Under the pieces are notes generated by a model that was not told where the DNA came from, did not search any database, and saw only the letters and a list, made by a program, of their open reading frames with translations. 64,000 nt of DNA. Source: an uncultured Gammaproteobacteria bacterium (GTDB lineage Bacteria > Pseudomonadota > Gammaproteobacteria > Eutrophobiales > Eutrophobiaceae). Below are positions 58,511-64,000 of the stretch, in pieces (position 1 is the first letter of the stretch; every line of letters begins with the position of its first letter). Both the position numbers and the translations under genes were made by a program. The DNA is taken from positions 267,288-331,287 of the forward strand of contig CATOTD010000003.1 of assembly GCA_951812995.1 (NCBI GenBank), read 5' to 3'.

Positions 58511-59794
58511 TCAAAGTAAAATGTGACGGATATCATTCAAGTAGCCAGATAATGTCATCATAAATCTTGCCGCCGCCGCACCGTCAATAACACGATGATC
58601 GTAGGTCATATCCAATGGCAATATTAATCGCGGTTCAAATTCTTTGCCGTTCCAAACGGGTTGCATGGCAGTGCGTGTAACACCTAAAATGGCGACTTCT
58701 GGTACATTGACAATCGGCGTGAATCCACTGCCACCAATGCCGCCAAGACTGGATATTGTCATACAAGCACCTTGCATTTCTTTAGGACTCAATTTACCTT
58801 CTCTGGCCTTGCTGCTGATGGCAGTCATTTCTTCTGCCAGATCATAAATATGTTTTTGATCGACATCCCTGAAAACTGGAACCACCAATCCATGCGGCGT
58901 GTCCACGGCAATACCAAGATGATAATATTGCTTTAAAATAAGCGAATTGCCATCGCTGGAAAGTGAGGCATTAAATTCGGGATACGCTTTTAAGGTCGCC
59001 ACTAATGCCTTCATGATAAATGTCAGGAAGGTGACTTTCACGCCTCTTGCTTTTGCTTCAGTTTTTAACGATTGTCTGAAGGCCTCTGTCGCCGTGACAT
59101 CGGCTGTTTCATGATGCGTTACCATTGGCACGTTTAACCATGCACGCGTAAGGTTAATGGCGGTTAGTTTTTTGATTCGACTTAATGGTTGTTTTTCAAC
59201 AGCACCAAATTTAGTAAAATCGACAGCGGGCACAGCCGGTATGCCAGAGCCGCTTTGGGTATTTGAACTGGATAATGTTTGTTTAACAAATGCCTTGATA
59301 TCTTGCTTGAGAATACGGCCTTTCGGGCCACTGGCTTTTGTTATTGCTGTAATGTTGACACCCAATTCTCTGGCGAAACGGCGTACGGCAGGACTCGCAT
59401 GGATCTGACCCTTTGCCTGTTGCATTGCAACCGTTGCAGATATTTCTATTGCTGATGCGGTTTTTTGTTGTTTGCGATCAGCTACCGGTTTAATGACTTC
59501 TGCTGCCTCTATTGCAATCGCTTTGTCCTTTTCCTGTTTTACTTCTGCGGACGCACCAACGGACAAGGCAAGGATGTTTGTCCCTTCTTCGACGTTGTCT
59601 CCTACCTGCACAAACACTTCTTTAACCAGGCCCGCATGCGTAGCGGGTATTTCCATACTCGCTTTATCGCTTTCCAGGGTAATCAACGCTTGTTCTTGCT
59701 CGATTGCGTCGCCTGCCTGCACCAAGACTTCAATCACTTCAACTGCCTCAAAGTCACCAATATCAGGTACTTTCATTTCAATAATGTCATTCAT
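58511..59794 (-). CDS. aceF: Pyruvate dehydrogenase E2, dihydrolipoamide acetyltransferase
   Basis: E2 forms the core of the complex and makes acetyl-CoA. The 427-residue protein has one lipoyl domain (Lys in ALITLESDKASMEIPAT), a peripheral-subunit binding domain (HASPAVRRFARELGVN, GPKGRILKQDI) and the catalytic domain with active-site DHRVIDGAAAARF. E. coli E2 has three lipoyl domains; here one sits on E2 and another on E3. Starts 39 bases after aceE. Confidence 0.97.
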   Translation of the reverse strand: MNDIIEMKVPDIGDFEAVEVIEVLVQAGDAIEQEQALITLESDKASMEIPATHAGLVKEVFVQVGDNVEEGTNILALSVGASAEVKQEKDKAIAIEAAEVIKPVADRKQQKTASAIEISATVAMQQAKGQIHASPAVRRFARELGVNITAITKASGPKGRILKQDIKAFVKQTLSSSNTQSGSGIPAVPAVDFTKFGAVEKQPLSRIKKLTAINLTRAWLNVPMVTHHETADVTATEAFRQSLKTEAKARGVKVTFLTFIMKALVATLKAYPEFNASLSSDGNSLILKQYYHLGIAVDTPHGLVVPVFRDVDQKHIYDLAEEMTAISSKAREGKLSPKEMQGACMTISSLGGIGGSGFTPIVNVPEVAILGVTRTAMQPVWNGKEFEPRLILPLDMTYDHRVIDGAAAARFMMTLSGYLNDIRHILL

Positions 59795-59833
59795 TAAATA
59801 ACGTACACTCGTCTTTTTTGTCTTGAATATTGG

Positions 59834-62497
59834 TTAAATTACCCATGGTGCTGGACTCTCACTGTCGATGCTATATTTTTCCAGGGCTTTTGATACCTTA
59901 CTGCTTGTTATCGTACCTGCCTCGCAAAGACCATTTAAAGCAGCAACCACAACATGGTAACGATTGACCTCAAAATGTTTGCGTAACTGTTCACGAGTAT
60001 CAGAGCGGCCAAAACCATCCGTGCCTAATACCGTGTAGTTGGTTTGTGCTGGCAGATAAGGTCTGATTTGTTCGGCAAAAAGGCGGACATAATCGGTGGC
60101 GGCGATTACTACCCCGTTACTTTTACCCAGACATTTTTCAATGTGCGACACTTTTTTCTTTGCCTGCGGATGTAGTCGATTCCAGCGCTCGCATATTTGT
60201 CCATCACGCGCTAATTCAGTAAAACTTGGACAACTCCAAATATCAGATTCAATACCCCAGTCTTCTTTGAGAAGTTGGGCAGCGGCTATCACTTCATTGA
60301 GGATTGTCCCAGATCCCAATAATTGCACCCGCGGTTTTTTATTCCGCGCGCCTTTATCAAGCAGATACATCCCTTTCACAATATCGTTCTCTGCACCTTT
60401 TGGCATTGCTGGATGGGCGTAGTTTTCATTCATCACGGTGATGTAATAATAAATATCTTCCTGTTCAACATACATTCGGCGTAGCCCATCTTGAATAATA
60501 ACGGCGAGCTCAAAGGCAAAACTAGGATCATAGGACATACAGTTTGGTATCGCCGCCGCCCAGACCTGGCTATGCCCATCTTCATGTTGTAGTCCTTCGC
60601 CATTTAGTGTTGTGCGACCCGCCGTGCCACCTAAAAGAAATCCTCGAGTACGTTGATCAGCCGCCGCCCAGGCAAGATCACCAATGCGTTGAAAGCCAAA
60701 CATGGAATAGAATATATAAAATGGAATCATCGGCTCGTTACTGGTTGAATAGGATGTGCCTGCCGCAATCCAGTCACACATTCCCCCGGCCTCATTGATG
60801 CCTTCTTGCAAGATCTGACCATGTTTATCTTCCCGGTAAAACATTAATTGATCGGAATCCTGTGGTGTGTAGAGCTGTCCGAGCTGGCTCCAGATCCCTA
60901 ATTGCCTGAACATGCCTTCCATCCCAAAGGTTCGAGATTCATCAGGCACAATCGGCACAACACGTTTGCCAATGTTTTTATCCTTGGCCAAGATGTTTAA
61001 AATTCTGACAAATGCCATGGTCGTTGAAATTTCTCGGCCTTTATTTGTCGCCTTCAATAACGCCTCGAAAGTGTCGAGAGGCGGGGTTGTAAGCGCGATG
61101 GATTGTTGTCTTCTGGTTGGCAAATAACCGCCGAGTTCGGTACGACGTTGTTGCATGTACTTGAGTTCTTTTGAATCTTCCTCAAACACCAGGTAGGAGA
61201 GATTTTCTATTTCTGCATCGGCCAATGGTAGCTCGAAACGATCACGAAATGATTTGAGTGAATCCAGGCTCATCTTCTTTTGTTGATGGGTAATATTTTG
61301 TGCTTCACCTGCGTCTCCCATACCGTAGCCCTTGACAGTCTTGGCTAATATTACCGTAGGTTGGTCTTTATGATTTACAGCCGCGTGAAATGCCGCAAAA
61401 ATCTTGGCTGGATCATGTCCACCACGATTCAGTTCAAAAATGTCCTTGTCAGACCAGTCAGCCACCATGGCTTTTAACGCGGGCGTATTAAAGAAATGCT
61501 CACGAACATACGCGCCATCTTTCGCCTTGTAGGTCTGGTAATCGCCATCAACGCAGGCGGCCATGCGCTTTTTCAGCGCGCCATTATGGTCTTTCTGTAA
61601 TAAGGCATCCCACCGAGTCCCCCAAATTACTTTGATGACATTCCAGCCCGCACCGCGAAAATTAGACTCAAGCTCCTGTATGATCTTACCGTTGCCGCGC
61701 ACAGGCCCATCAAGTCTTTGCAGATTACAGTTAACCACAAATATCAGATTATCCAGTTTTTCACGCCCCGCCATACCGATTGCGCCGAGCGATTCTGGTT
61801 CGTCGGATTCGCCATCACCCATAAACAACCAGACTTTGCGTCCATCAGTATTGCGAATTTTGCGATCTTGCAAATATTTCATAAACCGCGCCTGATAAAT
61901 GGCCATGATCGGACCGAGTCCCATAGACACGGTTGGAAATTGCCAAAAATCCGGTAGCAACCAAGGATGTGGATACGATGGCAATCCGCCGCCACCTACC
62001 TCCTGCCGGAAATTGTCAAGCTGCGCTTGCGACAAACGGCGTAACATAAAGGCCCGGGCATAGATGCCGGGCGACGAGTGCCCTTGAACATAAATCAGAT
62101 CACCATCATGGTTGTCAGATGCCGCACGCCAGAAATGATTATAGCCAACATCGTAGAGTGTTGCGGCAGAGGCGTAGCTGGCAATGTGGCCACCGACGTT
62201 AGTATCTTTATTTGCTCTTAGTACCATGATCATTGCATTCCATCGTACATAGGATCGGATTTTATGTTCGATGGTGGTGTCCCCGGGATACTTCGCCTGT
62301 TTGAAAACGGGGAGGGTGTTGACGTAATCTGTATTGGCACTGAACGGAATATCAGCACCTTCGCTTCGCGCTTTGTTAATTAATTTTTCCAGCAGGTAAT
62401 GTGCACGTTCTACACCTTCTATTTTCAGTACCGCTTCCAATGCTTCAAGCCATTCGCTGGTTTCGTGTGGGTCGATATCATGTTCTTGTTCAGACAT
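59834..62497 (-). CDS. aceE: Pyruvate dehydrogenase E1 component (homodimeric type)
   Basis: E1 decarboxylates pyruvate on thiamine diphosphate and acetylates the lipoyl group of E2. It has 887 residues, the same as E. coli AceE. The TPP motif is MGDGESDEPESLG with VVNCNLQRLDGPVRG; PVDESRTFG-like VPDESRTFGMEGMFRQLG and GRTTLNGEGLQHEDGHS are also conserved. First gene of the PDH operon; divergent from the M17 peptidase, with a 238-base region between them. Confidence 0.98.
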   Translation of the reverse strand: MSEQEHDIDPHETSEWLEALEAVLKIEGVERAHYLLEKLINKARSEGADIPFSANTDYVNTLPVFKQAKYPGDTTIEHKIRSYVRWNAMIMVLRANKDTNVGGHIASYASAATLYDVGYNHFWRAASDNHDGDLIYVQGHSSPGIYARAFMLRRLSQAQLDNFRQEVGGGGLPSYPHPWLLPDFWQFPTVSMGLGPIMAIYQARFMKYLQDRKIRNTDGRKVWLFMGDGESDEPESLGAIGMAGREKLDNLIFVVNCNLQRLDGPVRGNGKIIQELESNFRGAGWNVIKVIWGTRWDALLQKDHNGALKKRMAACVDGDYQTYKAKDGAYVREHFFNTPALKAMVADWSDKDIFELNRGGHDPAKIFAAFHAAVNHKDQPTVILAKTVKGYGMGDAGEAQNITHQQKKMSLDSLKSFRDRFELPLADAEIENLSYLVFEEDSKELKYMQQRRTELGGYLPTRRQQSIALTTPPLDTFEALLKATNKGREISTTMAFVRILNILAKDKNIGKRVVPIVPDESRTFGMEGMFRQLGIWSQLGQLYTPQDSDQLMFYREDKHGQILQEGINEAGGMCDWIAAGTSYSTSNEPMIPFYIFYSMFGFQRIGDLAWAAADQRTRGFLLGGTAGRTTLNGEGLQHEDGHSQVWAAAIPNCMSYDPSFAFELAVIIQDGLRRMYVEQEDIYYYITVMNENYAHPAMPKGAENDIVKGMYLLDKGARNKKPRVQLLGSGTILNEVIAAAQLLKEDWGIESDIWSCPSFTELARDGQICERWNRLHPQAKKKVSHIEKCLGKSNGVVIAATDYVRLFAEQIRPYLPAQTNYTVLGTDGFGRSDTREQLRKHFEVNRYHVVVAALNGLCEAGTITSSKVSKALEKYSIDSESPAPWVI

Positions 62498-62735
62498 AGT
62501 GCTCAGTGCCCTTGCGTTATTATTTAGAAAAACCGCCGTTTTTCAGACAAACTGGTATTATTTTTTTATGATCTAGCAACCTGGTCGCCATTGGATCACG
62601 GCTTGCATTCGATCAATGGTATCCTAGATTTTTTTCAAGTAAAAGTACTGTTATCGTAATGCGCTATTATCCAGGCATTTTGGGTGCCAATGAATAACAA
62701 AATTCAGTCCACTAACAAGAAAATATAGACGATTC
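62498..62735. other. Divergent promoter region of aceE and the M17 peptidase
   Basis: The 238 bases between two divergent starts must hold both promoters. I see AT-rich segments but no operator or promoter pair I could defend; a PdhR-type palindrome was not recognised. Confidence 0.4.
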
Positions 62736-64000
62736 ATGAATATCAAGTTACAACAAAATAAGACACTGCCCACAAAAGAGAACATTGATGCCATTAGTAA
62801 TTGGTTGATTATTTTTGCACATCATCCAGAAAAAAAGACATCAGAAAAAGCCGCGTTTGCGTATCAGGACAATTTATTAACCCGTCACCGACAACTCGAT
62901 CTCAAGGAGACAGGCAATACCCCGGTCGTGCTTGATTTACCCAATAAAAATTCAAGTCATGTGGCCTTTGCAAAGATTGAAGCGACGCTGAGTAGTTTTG
63001 ATCTGCTGACGCTGGCAAGAAAGATGGTAGCGGCTCATGCATCATTTAATCCTGTGAAAATGGGTCTCGTCGTTTCTGGTTTTACGGAGACAGTGTCAGA
63101 ACGGGTCGCTGAAGCTTTGCTATCTGCCGTGCTGGCTGCATCGGCAACTATGCCAACATTCAAAAGTGCAAAACAAACGCCTTCTAAATGCAACCGGTTA
63201 TTCTTATATGGTGTGCGCACCCGTCATGGGTTTATGCAAAGTTTTGCAATGGCCGAAGGCAATGCCTTGACAAGAAATTTAAGTGCCTTGCCGCCCAATA
63301 AACTAACGCCGACGGCATACCTTAAACAGATAAAAGCGTTGGCACGTGAGCATAAATGGAAACTCGAATTTTATGACGAAGCAACATTAAAGAAGAAAAA
63401 AGCGGGTGCCTTTTTGGCCGTCGCGCAAGGCAGTCCAAAAGCCGATGCGGGTATTGTGCGCTTGCGCTATACCCCTAAAACAAGTAACGGGGAAAAGATA
63501 TTTCTGGTTGGCAAAGGTATCTGTTATGACACGGGTGGCACAAATCTAAAACCGGCTAATTACATGTTTGGTATGCATGAAGATATGCAAGGGAGTGCCG
63601 TTGCATTAGGCATTTTGCTGGCCTTGACGAAACTTGATTTTCAGCGGCCAGTTGAATGTTGGATGGCGTTGGCAATGAATCATATCGGCCCTCTGGCCTA
63701 CAAACCAAATGACGTAATTACCGCATCTGATGGAACAACTATAGAGGTTGTCCATACGGATGCCGAAGGCCGCATGGTGTTGTCCGATACATTGGCATTA
63801 GCCGCAAAAGAAAAACCCGCGTTAATTCTGAACTATGCCACTTTAACCGGTGCGTGCATTTATTCGATTGGTACCGCTTATAGTGGCGTGTTCACCAATA
63901 AAAAAGAATGGCATACAAGTTTAATAAAAGCGGGAGAAGATTCGGGAGAACGTGTCTGGCCCTTTCCGCTCGATGAAGACTTTGATGAGATGATCAAAAG
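62736..64000 (+). CDS. M17 leucyl aminopeptidase family protein (partial, runs off the right edge)
   Basis: An open frame of 421 codons from the ATG at 62736 to the window end. The C-terminal catalytic domain has both M17 signatures: VGKGICYDTGGTNLKP (metal ligands Lys and Asp, about residues 258-273) and HTDAEGRMVLSDTLALA (Asp and Glu ligands, about 341-357). The N-terminal 170 residues are the variable M17 domain. It should remove N-terminal amino acids from peptides in the cytoplasm. The final part of the catalytic domain lies outside the window, and PepA or PepB type cannot be decided. Confidence 0.92.
   Translation, partial: MNIKLQQNKTLPTKENIDAISNWLIIFAHHPEKKTSEKAAFAYQDNLLTRHRQLDLKETGNTPVVLDLPNKNSSHVAFAKIEATLSSFDLLTLARKMVAAHASFNPVKMGLVVSGFTETVSERVAEALLSAVLAASATMPTFKSAKQTPSKCNRLFLYGVRTRHGFMQSFAMAEGNALTRNLSALPPNKLTPTAYLKQIKALAREHKWKLEFYDEATLKKKKAGAFLAVAQGSPKADAGIVRLRYTPKTSNGEKIFLVGKGICYDTGGTNLKPANYMFGMHEDMQGSAVALGILLALTKLDFQRPVECWMALAMNHIGPLAYKPNDVITASDGTTIEVVHTDAEGRMVLSDTLALAAKEKPALILNYATLTGACIYSIGTAYSGVFTNKKEWHTSLIKAGEDSGERVWPFPLDEDFDEMIK

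Overview
The window looks like a chromosomal segment of a hopanoid-producing gammaproteobacterium with moderate-to-low GC. Gene order and families point there: the rluD-pgeF-clpB cluster divergent from bamD, pilB-pilC-pilD-coaE, rng-yhdP, cmoA-cmoB, AcnB, NudJ-MnmA, GlcDEF and an E. coli-type aceE-aceF-lpd operon. A genus cannot be named from the sequence alone. Nearly all host genes are intact. Nearly all mobile-element genes are broken, which suggests an old wave of insertion-sequence (IS) activity now decaying.

Layout. 1-63 is the end of argJ, followed by a MutT-ThiE fusion (89-1093). 1466-5962 (minus) holds coaE, pilD, pilC and pilB, the type IV pilus assembly core. 6095-11990 (minus) holds clpB, a glutamate dehydrogenase, pgeF and rluD, divergent from bamD (12038-12793). 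ppa and acs follow (minus). 15.55-20.9 kb is an IS graveyard around one outer-membrane porin-like gene, with remnants of three IS256 lineages, two IS5 lineages and an IS3 element. panBCD (20905-22959) starts directly at the tip of an IS5 element. A dead IS256 copy, an IS5 scrap and a surface acyltransferase (24734-26809) follow, then fumA-type fumarase and acnB, mnmA and nudJ, yhdP and rng (all minus). glcDEF (38675-42814, plus) encodes glycolate oxidase, but glcD is broken by a 274-bp tandem duplication. 42857-46745 (minus) carries mlaA and the hopanoid-associated hpnM, hpnB and hpnH, divergent from dxs (46938-48836). 49.0-51.43 kb is a second IS cluster (IS481 fragment, dead IS256 copy, IS256 fragment). 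cmoA-cmoB and a secreted PQQ-type sugar dehydrogenase follow. The minus-strand block aceE-aceF-lpd-hydrolase-argG-tRNA-Arg(CCU) spans 54613-62497. The window ends inside an M17 aminopeptidase.

How the genes fit together. Pyruvate dehydrogenase, acetyl-CoA synthetase, aconitase and fumarase feed and run the TCA cycle. Pantothenate synthesis (panBCD) and coaE supply CoA. Dxs supplies isoprenoid precursors, and HpnH/HpnB/HpnM extend and probably move hopanoids; squalene-hopene cyclase is not in this window. MlaA, BamD, YhdP and the porin concern the outer membrane.

The most notable observations are the frame-breaking duplication in glcD, the IS5 tip that provides the likely panB ribosome-binding site, a dead IS256 fragment present twice with identical nonsense codons 31 kb apart, loss of the usual zinc tetracysteine in PilB, and the hopanoid/lipid-transport cluster. 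I did not find a clearly new multi-gene system. No CRISPR array, rRNA, prophage or integrase was seen.
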